19,418 nt of DNA from Planctomycetota bacterium (lineage in GTDB: Bacteria; Planctomycetota; Planctomycetia; Pirellulales; Lacipirellulaceae). Position numbers and translations under genes: made by a program. Location: positions 1-19,418 of the forward strand of contig JAKEIB010000286.1 in NCBI GenBank assembly GCA_022614705.1. Reading direction: 5' to 3'. Each line of letters starts with the position of its first letter. The first letter of the stretch is position 1. Under the pieces are notes generated by a model. The model saw only the letters and a program-made list of their open reading frames with translations. It did no database searches and was not told the DNA's origin. Below, piece by piece: positions 8,069-15,016 of the stretch.

Positions 8069-9262
8069 TGTCAGTTCTGGCACAACCCCCGGTCTCGCGG
8101 GCCGCTTTTCGCTGGTTTTCAAAAAACTTGCTCCCTGACGAACCAATCCGGCCGGCCGCTCGTATTCAGTCGTAGGCAAACAGCCCCAGGCGACCGTGGC
8201 ACCCCGCACCCTCCAAGCCACGGTTGCCCGTGCTTCGTTTGGCCCGCGGTCAGGGATCGCGGGCCACGATAGCACCTCCCGCCGTCCCTTTCAACGCTCG
8301 GCCCGGGCCACCGTCCCCCCTCAACCCGGCGCTGACGAATGTAAAGGGACGGCGTTTTTTTGCGCGCGGTTCAATCCCTGCTGACTCTGTAAAACAAGAA
8401 CAATTCTCACGCCAAGGCGCAAAGGCGCAAAGTTTGGCAATACAACTTGCATCGCCATGCCTTAGTTTTTGAACAGGAGAAAACAGAGAGAACGGAGTGC
8501 CCGAATACTCCGTTTCCTCTGTTTCCTCCTGTTCACAATGAATTGCTTTTCGTGCTCGTTTCTTTGCGCCTTCGCGCCTTTGCGTGAGAAAATCTTGACC
8601 GAACTCGTTCGACTTTTGTTGTTTTCCTGGCTGCTGTCGCCAAACCGTGTGCGACGGTTTTGCGTAGTCTTAGGTGACGGTGCTGGGAAGCGCGTTGCCC
8701 GACAGTGCGACGCGGTTTTTGGATCTTCAAAACTTAATCGGCGTCGGAGACGCCTCCCACATCCGGGTTCGGTATTCTTTGTTGGCCGGCTCTACGACGG
8801 ACTGGCATCTCACGGCACGACGCCACGACGAATTGCCTCACTGCGCGAGACGCACGGACGCAACTGCGACAACGGTGCATGGTCGCGTTTCTGCCAAGTT
8901 GCTTGACATTGCACCAATGGCGCTACATGATCGGTTATACCGCTTGTCCTGAGTGAGCGGCAATCATCCGCACTCTGTTCAACGGTCATAACCCACTCAG
9001 CTGTGTCGAACGGCAAAGTCGTGGCGGGCGATTTTGTCGTCGCTCTACGGGCAATCGGCGCAGCGTAGACGCGGTTGGCGCGGCCTGTAACGGGACTTCC
9101 GTTGCGGGCGACAAACTGTCGGCGAAAAGCGCCATCCCCATTTTTGACCGCGCCCAGTTCGTGTTCTATATTCTGTTGGCCACAAGCTACAGAGCACTCG
9201 GAAGGCCCCGCGTGCAGCTTGGAACCCGGCGGGCGCCGCACCTTGAGAGACGGTACGATTTT
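8069..9262. other. 1.2-kb spacer between divergent purH and the S41 protease, no gene recognised
   Basis: Reading frames here are short, lack ribosome sites and show no family resemblance, so I call no gene. Contents are: an inverted repeat pairing 8190-8200 with 8217-8227 (one mismatch); a perfect 8-bp hairpin GGCCCGCG (8241-8248) with 8258-8265; the nested double palindrome at 8404-8590; a hairpin AAACCGT (8642-8648) with 8654-8660; and GGCGTC (8740-8745) with 8749-8754. The promoters of both divergent genes must lie here, but I cannot place them. From 8760 to 9262 I see nothing further. Confidence 0.6.
8404..8590. repeat. Nested double palindrome, 187 bp
   Basis: Outer arms of 29 bases (8404-8432 and 8562-8590, core GGCGCAAAGGCGCAAAG) are reverse complements with two mismatches. 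Inside them a second inverted repeat pairs 8471-8498 with 8507-8534 (28 bases, three mismatches, eight-base loop; ends GAACAGGAG and CTCCTGTTC). The two have unrelated sequence. No reading frame of substance is present. It could be one non-autonomous mobile element with internal structure, or one repeat inserted into another. Confidence 0.8.
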
Positions 9263-11053
9263 ATGCCACAGCGGGTTCCAGCTTTCTCGCGTTTCTTTGT
9301 CCGGGCCTTTGTTCTGGGCGCGCTGGCGGTTCAGGCCGCGACGCTTTCCGCCCAAACGTTTGTTCCACCCACATTGCCATCGGCAACGGCCACGGAGCGC
9401 GTCTCCATTGCCGCCGAGGCGCTGCCCGCGGTCATTAGCGGCTTGTTGGAAAAAGGTCGTTCGCTGGAAATCACCGGGCGCTGGGCCGACGCATTGAGCC
9501 TTTACGAGGAAGCGCTTCACGAACATCCCCAGGAACGGGAACTGCAAGCCCGTTTTGACGTCGCTCGGCTGCACTACAGTCTCGAGCAGCGCTACGACGA
9601 CCGCAGCTTCCGCGAATCGCTCCGCACGCTTCGCCCGCAGCAAGCGCTGGATCAATACAGCGACCTTTTGAGCAAGATTGAAGCCCATTACTTCACTACA
9701 CCGCCGTGGCAGGACATCAGCCGCCGCGGCGCTTCGGCGATGGATATCGCCCTGGCGAATGAAGAGTTTTTGCGGAACCAGGGGATTCGCGTGCGAGGTC
9801 AGCAGATCGAGCAGTTGCGGGCCGAATTGTCGCGGCTTCCGAGCCGCTATTCGATTCGTTCGGCCCGGGATGCGGCGTCGGTCGCCAGCCAATCGGCGCG
9901 GATCGCGCGGCAACGCATCGGGTTGAGCGAAACGGCCACGCTGCTGGAGTTCACGGCGGCGGCGGCCGGCGGGCTGGATCATTACTCGGCTTTCCTCACC
10001 GCGGATCAGCTCCGCGACATTTACTCGCAGATCGAAGGCAACTTTGTCGGCCTGGGCGTGGAGCTGAAGGCCGACAACGGCGCGCTGTTGATCGTGGACG
10101 TAATTCCTCGCAGCCCGGCCGAACAGGCCGGCATTCGCGACGGCGATCGCATCACGGCGGTGGACGGCCAGCCGACGCAGGCGCTGTCGACCGACCAGGC
10201 CGCGTCGCTGCTGACAGGCGCGGAGGGCAGCATGGTGCGTGTAACGGTTGTGTCGCCTGGCCAAGCGCCGCGCGACCTGACGGTTCGCCGCGCGAGCGTT
10301 GAGGTGCCGAGCCTGGAAGACGTAAAACTTTTGGACGCGGCCACGGGCGTGGCCTACGTTCGCATCCCCGCGTTCCAGAAGACCACGGCGACCGATCTCG
10401 AAGAAGCGCTGTGGGACCTGCACCGGCAGGGAATGCGAAGTCTGATTATCGACCTGCGCGGCAACCCGGGCGGGCTGCTCACGGCGAGCGTCGAGGTGGC
10501 CGACAAGTTCATTGCCGACGGCGGCATTGTTTCGACCCGTGGCCGCAGTGAGCAAGAAAACTTCAGCTACCGTGCTCATCGTCCTGGCACTTGGCGCGTG
10601 CCGCTGGTGGTGCTCATCGACGGCGACAGCGCGAGCGCGAGCGAAATCTTCGCCGGCGCGATTCAAGACTCGGGCCGCGGCAAGGTCGTTGGCACTCGTT
10701 CGTATGGCAAAGGCTCGGTGCAAGGCATTTTCCCTCTGGGTAAAAGTGGCGCCGGCGCGCGGCTTACGACGGCTCGATTTTTCTCCCCACTCGGCCATCC
10801 GATCAGCAATGTCGGAATAACGCCCGACGTCGACACGCGTCGTGCTACGACGATGGCTTCGGGAGAGCAGGCAAACGGCCCTCATCTGGTGGCGTATGGG
10901 CCGAAGGACGCCGACGATCGCAGCGCGACGAACATCGACGCCGCGGCCAACAACGGCACCGCGGTGACCGTCCACAACATCGGCGCGGAGCGCGACGAAG
11001 TGCTCGATATCGCGGTTGAAGTCGTGCGGGCGGAGCCGGTGGCGGCGTTGTAA
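9263..11053 (+). CDS. Secreted C-terminal processing peptidase, S41 family, with PDZ domain
   Basis: Serine protease of the CtpA/Prc type that trims or degrades exported proteins from their C-termini. 596 residues from ATG 9263. A GTG at 9161 extends the frame but would bury the signal peptide (about 1-31, FFVRAFVLGALAVQAATLSAQ). Residues about 45-105 resemble a TPR unit (WADALSLYEEALHEHPQ). The PDZ domain is about 263-345 (GLGVEL, SPAEQAGIRDGDRITAVDG). The S41 core follows: VAYVRIPAF, SLIIDLRGNPGGLL and GDSASASEIFAGAIQD, with catalytic Ser458, Lys483 (SYGKGSVQ) and Gln487. Their spacing of 25 and 29 matches the D1-processing protease triad S372/K397/Q401. ITPDVD closes the core. The last 60 residues are a polar, low-homology tail. 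It stands alone, convergent with the DUF2071 gene. Confidence 0.93.
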   Translation: MPQRVPAFSRFFVRAFVLGALAVQAATLSAQTFVPPTLPSATATERVSIAAEALPAVISGLLEKGRSLEITGRWADALSLYEEALHEHPQERELQARFDVARLHYSLEQRYDDRSFRESLRTLRPQQALDQYSDLLSKIEAHYFTTPPWQDISRRGASAMDIALANEEFLRNQGIRVRGQQIEQLRAELSRLPSRYSIRSARDAASVASQSARIARQRIGLSETATLLEFTAAAAGGLDHYSAFLTADQLRDIYSQIEGNFVGLGVELKADNGALLIVDVIPRSPAEQAGIRDGDRITAVDGQPTQALSTDQAASLLTGAEGSMVRVTVVSPGQAPRDLTVRRASVEVPSLEDVKLLDAATGVAYVRIPAFQKTTATDLEEALWDLHRQGMRSLIIDLRGNPGGLLTASVEVADKFIADGGIVSTRGRSEQENFSYRAHRPGTWRVPLVVLIDGDSASASEIFAGAIQDSGRGKVVGTRSYGKGSVQGIFPLGKSGAGARLTTARFFSPLGHPISNVGITPDVDTRRATTMASGEQANGPHLVAYGPKDADDRSATNIDAAANNGTAVTVHNIGAERDEVLDIAVEVVRAEPVAAL

Positions 11054-11240
11054 CGGGCGTCGCGGCAGGATTGCGGATGCGGATTGATTAGCCGCGGTCG
11101 CAACGGGTCGCCGGGTGTATTGTTTTCTCCTTTCAAACGCGCTCCGCTTCGGCAACCTCCGCGTCGCGGCTAAACGAGTGTTCTCGTGGTTTCCTCAAAA
11201 AATGAAATGCAGGGCCCTTAGGGGCGGGGACCGGCGGCGG

Positions 11241-11273
11241 CTGCGCACGGCCGACTATGACAACCGTGCGCAG
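11241..11273. repeat. Perfect 10-bp inverted repeat (hairpin)
   Basis: CTGCGCACGG (11241-11250) and CCGTGCGCAG (11264-11273) are exact reverse complements around a 13-base loop. It lies 190 bases after the S41 protease stop. There is no U-run after it on either strand, so a Rho-independent terminator is not supported. Confidence 0.7.
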
Positions 11274-11495
11274 TCCCGTTCGATCCTGCTGTCCAACCGC
11301 GGGGCGCAATACTGAGATCCCATGGGGGTCGCCGGCAGCCGCGGCGAGTGGGCGCGTCTCTTCCTGCATCACCCAGGAAGTCGTCACCGGTCTACCGACG
11401 GACTGTCCGGCGGCGAGCGCTACGGCAGCTACGCCCCGGCGGTCATTTCACGCGTGTCAGTCTAGCGTAGTGTACGGATGAATACAACAGAAGAT

Positions 11496-11569
11496 TTGGC
11501 CACCTGAGAATTCGAGTTTTCGCCGCGGCGAATCTTCGATCGGAGAAACTCGTCTACGTAGGTGGCCAA
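11496..11569. repeat. 74-bp palindromic element with conserved arms
   Basis: TTGGCCACCT (11496-11505) pairs exactly with AGGTGGCCAA (11560-11569). Inside, CGAGTTT (11513-11519) pairs with AAACTCG (11546-11552). TCGCCGCGGCGA near the centre is itself a palindrome. The element sits 41 bases downstream of the DUF2071 stop codon. It has the form of a small non-autonomous repeat; it may also serve as a structured 3' end. Confidence 0.75.
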
Positions 11570-11610
11570 TAATAGGGATTGACGCGCTAAGCCGCGAGCG
11601 GCCGATGTGG

Positions 11611-12384
11611 TTACAATCGGCGGCCGCGGTGGAGTTGGATGGGGGAGCCGGTGGCGACGATCGCGCTGGATGGGGACTGATTCAAATATTCGGCGAGGGG
11701 CGTCGTGTAGGTGGCGGGGAGGTCGCAGTCCCAAGTGACGTTGTCGGCGGGGGCAACTTGCCAGGGGTCGTGGGTGACGCGGTACTCGCGCGTCGTGCCG
11801 TCGCGTGCGCGGACGTAGCCCCAGTAGTGTTCGACGAAAAATTCTTCGAGCGAGTTGCGGGCGGGCAGCGCGAGCGGGGCGGCGACTCGGGCGGCGAGGC
11901 GGTTCCAGCGGTGGTGTGGCTGGCCTCTGGGAGGCCGGCCTCGGAGAGGCCAGCTACAGTTGGAGCGCCAGGCGTATTCGAGGGTGTCGCCGGGGGCGAG
12001 TATTGGGCCGGATACTTGGAGTGTGCTGCGCATGGGACGGGTGATGTAGTTTTCGTTGTAGAGCCAGTTGGCGGTGTAGGCCACGGCGCGCCGCGGGGCG
12101 ATCTCGCGGACGAAGACGACGCCGCGGCGCGTTTCGTCGCCAACTTGGCGGCGCACGTAGTAGCGCAGGTTGATTTCGGGAAAGCTGGTGTGGCCGGGGA
12201 CGGGCAGGCCAAAGAAGCGGACGGCATGAAAGCGGAAGCCGACGACGCTGATGTAGGCCTGGCCGTCGTGGAGGTCGGGTTCGGTGCCGGGCGGTGCGAG
12301 CGTTTCGATGGCGTTTACTGGGACGGGGAAGTTGAGCAGGAGCAGCTCGGTCCAGCGGGCGGTGAGAAGGGGGCGTTCGGGCAT
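11611..12384 (-). CDS. DUF2071 (YqjF-like) family protein
   Basis: 257 residues from ATG 12382-12384. Family features are clear: RWTELLLLNFPVPVNAIETL near the start, then PPGTEPDLHDGQAYISVVGFRF, GLPVPGHTSFPEINLRYYVRR, RRGVVFVREIAPR and LYNENYITRPMR. The C-terminal half contains EEFFVEHYWGY and VTHDPWQV. This family has an acetoacetate-decarboxylase-like fold, but its reaction is not established, so I assign none. Residues about 144-156 (SWPLRGRPPRGQP) are a foreign insert encoded by the palindrome at 11919-11954; the family normally runs from LEYAWR directly to RWNRL. No good ribosome site is visible. The leader consists of an inverted-repeat arm (12386-12409). The gene is probably a single transcription unit. 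Confidence 0.88.
   Translation of the reverse strand: MPERPLLTARWTELLLLNFPVPVNAIETLAPPGTEPDLHDGQAYISVVGFRFHAVRFFGLPVPGHTSFPEINLRYYVRRQVGDETRRGVVFVREIAPRRAVAYTANWLYNENYITRPMRSTLQVSGPILAPGDTLEYAWRSNCSWPLRGRPPRGQPHHRWNRLAARVAAPLALPARNSLEEFFVEHYWGYVRARDGTTREYRVTHDPWQVAPADNVTWDCDLPATYTTPLAEYLNQSPSSAIVATGSPIQLHRGRRL
11919..11954. repeat. 36-bp nested palindrome in frame in the DUF2071 gene
   Basis: GCTGGCCTCT (11919-11928) pairs exactly with AGAGGCCAGC (11945-11954). Between them the 12-base palindrome GAGGCCGGCCTC (11931-11942) is flanked by GG on each side. The total of 36 bp equals 12 codons. Read on the minus strand it encodes roughly SWPLRGRPPRGQ within an otherwise conserved domain, without changing the frame. 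Confidence 0.82.
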
Positions 12385-12385
12385 G

Positions 12386-12492
12386 GTATGTTAGCCTTTC
12401 GAGGCTGACCTTGCGCCGGGCACGTCACACTTGAAGCCAAACGTACTTGAGTTATCGGCGCAGAAAGTGTCAGGCTAGAAAGCCTAACGTAC
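12386..12492. repeat. Inverted repeat pair between DUF2071 and the acidic-protein gene
   Basis: The 24-base arm 12386-12409 (GTATGTTAGCCTTTCGAGGC...) is the reverse complement of 12469-12492 with four mismatches, around a 59-base centre. Each arm is also weakly self-complementary around its own middle. The pair fills the spacer between two divergent genes and directly abuts the DUF2071 start codon, so it forms that gene's 5' leader. It may be a paired mobile repeat; a regulatory role is possible but unsupported. Confidence 0.7.
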
Positions 12493-12571
12493 GGTCGGTT
12501 GACCATCATTGCCGTGTGGTCGATACTCGGAAGGTACTTTGAAACCCAGTATTTATGGAAGGACGTGCGCT

Positions 12572-12940
12572 ATGGCGCCCGAGGATGACGACGATTTGTA
12601 TGATGAGGAATTCGACTTCGTCGATGACGACGAGGACGAGGACCGGAGCGATTTCGAGGAGGAAGCGGCCGCGCCGGCGGAGGAAGACAGCGGACTGGAA
12701 GAGCCGCCGGGCGAGGAGCAGGCGGATGAGCCGGTGGACGAATACGGCCGGCCGGAGCCGGCGGCGAATTATGTCGTCCACGTGTACGAGCACAAAAAAT
12801 TCAAGCGGACGATCGATCGCCCGTTCACGCCGGAGGACGCCGAGGCGTTTGCCACGGAATACAACCGCACGTCGAAGTCGTACGGGCGGTTTGCGGTGAC
12901 GGGGAAGAATGATGCCAAGCCGAAGAAGTCGCTGGATTAG
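12572..12940 (+). CDS. Acidic hypothetical protein with conserved C-terminal segment
   Basis: 122 residues from ATG 12572, chosen because GGAAGGA (12557-12563) sits eight bases upstream; the frame extends 21 codons further but without such a site. I do not recognise a named family. Residues about 1-65 are strongly acidic and low in complexity (DDDDLYDEEFDFVDDDEDED), likely disordered. Residues about 68-110 (NYVVHVYEHKKFKRTIDRPFTPEDAEAFATEYNRTSKSYGRF) are mixed and look folded. The end is Lys-rich (KNDAKPKKSLD). There is no signal peptide or membrane segment, so a cytoplasmic location is likely. The hydrolase gene begins 21 bases downstream on the same strand, which suggests one operon. Frame choice is supported by the clean ribosome site and the biased composition. 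Confidence 0.75.
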   Translation: MAPEDDDDLYDEEFDFVDDDEDEDRSDFEEEAAAPAEEDSGLEEPPGEEQADEPVDEYGRPEPAANYVVHVYEHKKFKRTIDRPFTPEDAEAFATEYNRTSKSYGRFAVTGKNDAKPKKSLD

Positions 12941-12961
12941 CTCTGGTTTTGTGGGGAACGG

Positions 12962-13867
12962 ATGAACCACGAAGGCACGAAGAGCACGAAGAAAGAATGG
13001 TGGAATTATCTTGCGCGGGTGGTGAGTTTACTTCTGCTCGCGGCCGAGGCGTTCACTACCACGGGCGCGCGGGCCGAACTACCGACAGAAATCCGGGTTG
13101 TCACGTACAACATCCATCATGGGGAAGGCGTCGATCGCGAATTTGATTTGAAGCGGATTGCGAATCTGCTGCTGCCGGTGGAGCCGCATGTTGTCGCGCT
13201 GCAGGAGGTAGATCAGGGGACGCGCCGCGCGGGGGGCGTCGATCAGCCGGCGGAGCTGGCGAAGCTGACGGGCATGGAAGTCGTGTTCGGGCGGAACATC
13301 GATTACGACGGCGGCGGGTACGGCACGGCCGTTCTCACCAAGCTGCCGGTGCGGTCGCACGAGAGCGTGAAGCTGAAATCGTTCTATCCGCCGTCGGAGA
13401 CAAACCCGGAGCAGCGCGGCGTGCAAGTGTTGGAGCTCGGAGAGAAGGACGGACCAGGGCTGCTGTTCTTGAACACTCACCTCGATTACAGGCCGCCGGA
13501 TGAGGAGCGGATGTCGTCGGCGAAGACGATCAATGAATTGGTCGCCAAGCGTAGCGATGTGCCGGCGATTCTGGCGGGGGACCTCAACGCCAGGCCGGAG
13601 AGCGCGCCGAGTGCGGAATTGAAGAAGGAGTGGAAGATTGTGGGGGAGGGCGGAAGGGGGAAGGCGGAAGGGGGAGGGGCGAAGACGCAAGCGTCGAGCG
13701 GTGCGCAGCCGTTGTTGACGTTTCCGGCAGAGAAGCCGGATCGGTGGATTGATTACGTGTTGGTGCGGCCGGCCGAAAAATGGGAAGTCGTCGAGGTGCG
13801 CGTGTTGGAGGAGGCAGTGGCGTCGGATCACCGTCCGCTGCTGGCGGTGCTGCGGCGGAAGCCTTAG
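12962..13867 (+). CDS. Secreted endonuclease/exonuclease/phosphatase-family hydrolase
   Basis: 301 residues from ATG 12962, preceded by GGGGAACGG. Members of this Mg-dependent family hydrolyse phosphodiester or phosphomonoester bonds; the substrate here cannot be told. The signature motifs are present: YNIHH with Asn50, LQEVD with metal-binding Glu82, FLNTHLDYR, AGDLNARP, WIDYVLV and SDHRPLLAVL with the catalytic His. Residues about 12-38 (hydrophobic VVSLLLLAAEA, ending GARA) form a signal peptide, so the protein is exported. Two oddities stand out. The first ten codons (MNHEGTKSTK) are encoded by a dispersed repeat (12965-12992). Residues about 227-240 (GEGGRGKAEGGGAK) come from a purine tandem repeat in a loop before the active-site strand. 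The cobalamin-binding-type gene starts 14 bases after its stop, in apparent operon. Confidence 0.9.
   Translation: MNHEGTKSTKKEWWNYLARVVSLLLLAAEAFTTTGARAELPTEIRVVTYNIHHGEGVDREFDLKRIANLLLPVEPHVVALQEVDQGTRRAGGVDQPAELAKLTGMEVVFGRNIDYDGGGYGTAVLTKLPVRSHESVKLKSFYPPSETNPEQRGVQVLELGEKDGPGLLFLNTHLDYRPPDEERMSSAKTINELVAKRSDVPAILAGDLNARPESAPSAELKKEWKIVGEGGRGKAEGGGAKTQASSGAQPLLTFPAEKPDRWIDYVLVRPAEKWEVVEVRVLEEAVASDHRPLLAVLRRKP
12965..12992. repeat. CACGAAG-type tandem repeat supplying a start codon region
   Basis: AACCACGAAGGCACGAAGAG followed by CACGAAGA: three spaced copies of CACGAAG. It begins one codon into the hydrolase gene and encodes NHEGTKSTK. The composition and period differ from the surrounding signal-peptide coding sequence. 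From memory this motif is widespread as an intergenic repeat in environmental bacterial genomes; a search would confirm. Confidence 0.65.
13649..13676. repeat. Two copies of a 14-bp purine repeat inside the hydrolase gene
   Basis: GGCGGAAGGGGGAA occurs at 13649-13662 and again at 13663-13676 with one change at the end. The wider stretch 13641-13679 is almost all purine, with many G-runs on the plus strand. It encodes GEGGRGKAEGGG, a segment that homologous hydrolases are not expected to have between their last acidic loop and the IDYVL strand. The G-runs could also form a quadruplex. Confidence 0.7.
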
Positions 13868-13881
13868 CAAGGGGAAGTGGC

Positions 13882-14850
13882 ATGCGAATCATCTCGCTAT
13901 TGCCGAGTGCGACGGAAATCGTTTGTCAGCTCGGTCTGGCGGAAGATTTGGTGGGAGTCACGCACGAATGCGACTATCCCGAGCGAGTGCGGCATCTGCC
14001 AAAGGTGACACGATCGTTCATTCCGCAGGACGCGAATAGTGCGGAAATCGACGGGCTGGTCCGCGACCGCGTGAAGAACGAGCGGGCGCTCTATTCGCTC
14101 GACGTGGCAGCCGTATCGGCGCTGCGGCCGGATTTGATCGTGACGCAGGCCTTATGCGCTGTGTGCGCCGTTGCCGAGCGAGAAGTGCGAGACGCGGTGT
14201 ACACGTTGCCTGATCGACCGCAGGTCATAAATCTCGAACCGACGAACTTGAGTGAAGTTTTGGCTTGCTTGCGATTGGTTGGAGCGGCAGCCGGATGCGA
14301 GCAGCGAGCGGAACTCGAAATCGACATGCTGCGGCGCCGCGTGGCAACGGTGATGGAAAGGTCGGCCGCGGTCGAGTATCGCCCGCGTGTTGTCGTTCTA
14401 GAATGGATCGATCCGCCGTTTTCCAGTGGACACTGGACGCCGGAGCTAGTGCGGCTGGCAGGCGGTTGCGAAATGGTCGGTGGAGAAGGGATGCGGTCTC
14501 GCACGCTGGATTGGCAAGAAATTGTGCGAGCGCGGCCCGAGGTGATGATCATCGCTTGCTGCGGCTTTGACGTTGAGCGGACAATGCAAGACGTGCCGAT
14601 TTTGCGCGGTTACCAGGGTTGGGCCGAATTGCCGTGTGTCCAATCAGGGCGAGTGTACGTCGTAGATGGATCAGCCTACTTCAGCAGGCCGGGGCCGCGG
14701 CTTGTGGATTCGCTGGAGATTCTTGCACATGCTTTGCATCCGGACATCCATTCACTTCCCGCAGGCATGCTGGTTGCGCGGCAGTTGAGCGGTGAAGAAT
14801 TTCTTGGCCGTGAAGGAATGACGGCGCGCGAGAAGGCGACGGCCGTCTGA
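13882..14850 (+). CDS. Cobalamin-binding-type ABC substrate-binding protein (BtuF-like fold), no signal peptide
   Basis: 322 residues from ATG 13882, with GGGGAA about five bases upstream; an upstream frame extension overlaps the hydrolase gene and is not coding. The N-terminus MRIISLLPSATEIVCQLGL is the classic start of the BtuF-like periplasmic-binding fold (PF01497 type). It is followed by LVGVTHECDYP, LRPDLIVTQALCAVCAV, VVVLEWIDPPFSSGHWTPEL, WQEIVRARPEVMIIACCGF and GRVYVVDGSAYFSRPGPRLVDSLE. Proteins of this form bind cobalamin or related ligands. No signal peptide or lipobox is visible, so it is probably cytoplasmic or misses an N-terminal extension, and it is not obviously a transport component. 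No permease or ATPase is nearby. It ends the plus-strand run that starts at 12572. Ligand is inferred from family only. Confidence 0.87.
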   Translation: MRIISLLPSATEIVCQLGLAEDLVGVTHECDYPERVRHLPKVTRSFIPQDANSAEIDGLVRDRVKNERALYSLDVAAVSALRPDLIVTQALCAVCAVAEREVRDAVYTLPDRPQVINLEPTNLSEVLACLRLVGAAAGCEQRAELEIDMLRRRVATVMERSAAVEYRPRVVVLEWIDPPFSSGHWTPELVRLAGGCEMVGGEGMRSRTLDWQEIVRARPEVMIIACCGFDVERTMQDVPILRGYQGWAELPCVQSGRVYVVDGSAYFSRPGPRLVDSLEILAHALHPDIHSLPAGMLVARQLSGEEFLGREGMTAREKATAV

Positions 14851-14873
14851 AATCGGCAGTTTTATTGAACCCC

Positions 14874-14956
14874 GCGCAGCCAATGAGCCCATGTCTGGCT
14901 GAAAGCTGACGGCTGATAGCTGACAGCCGACCTTGTACGAGGCTCATTAGCTGCGC
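14874..14956. repeat. Inverted repeat enclosing a tandem AGCTGA-type repeat
   Basis: GCGCAGCCAATGAGCC (14874-14889) pairs with 14941-14956, one mismatch in 16. The enclosed 51 bases contain four degenerate copies of a GCTGA-A/C motif (about 14898-14924). The two sequence types are unrelated, so this looks like one repeat sitting inside another, downstream of the cobalamin-binding-type gene. Confidence 0.72.
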
Positions 14957-14985
14957 AGTCCTCAATATTACACCTTCACCTTGCG

Positions 14986-15016
14986 CTCTCACCCAAAGTG
15001 AGAGGGTTTATTTTTT
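14986..15016 (+). terminator. Rho-independent terminator after the cobalamin-binding-type gene
   Basis: CTCTCAC (14986-14992) and GTGAGAG (14998-15004) form a seven-base perfect stem with loop CCAAA, followed by GGTTTATTTTTT on the plus strand. This suits the end of the plus-strand run 12572-14850. It abuts the stop codon of the convergent methyltransferase gene (15008-15010). Confidence 0.6.

Larger units (their letters stand above)
11054..11610. other. 557-bp spacer between convergent genes, no gene recognised
   Basis: Short frames exist on both strands but none has a start context or recognisable family. The region holds two strong inverted repeats, listed separately (11241-11273 and 11496-11569). 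Because both flanking genes point into it, transcription of both must end here, yet neither repeat is followed by a U-tract. The stretch 11130-11185 is rich in CGC/GCG motifs and may be a decayed repeat; I cannot assign it. Confidence 0.55.

Noticed and set aside
8404..8590. A CRISPR array, because of short recurring motifs
   Set aside because: The motifs are inverted, not direct, and there are no evenly spaced repeats or spacers; the heptamer and 14-mer arrays elsewhere also lack spacers.
8810..11155. A 781-codon open frame on the minus strand opposite the S41 protease
   Set aside because: It is Arg/Ala/His-rich with no domain and mirrors the GC-rich S41 gene, whose catalytic triad and signal peptide are on the plus strand.
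11241..11273. A Rho-independent terminator for the S41 protease gene
   Set aside because: The hairpin is perfect but is followed by no U-run and lies about 190 bases after the stop.
11605..12408. A 267-codon plus-strand frame opposite the DUF2071 gene
   Set aside because: It is Gly/Ala/Val-rich and shadows the conserved DUF2071 sequence on the minus strand.
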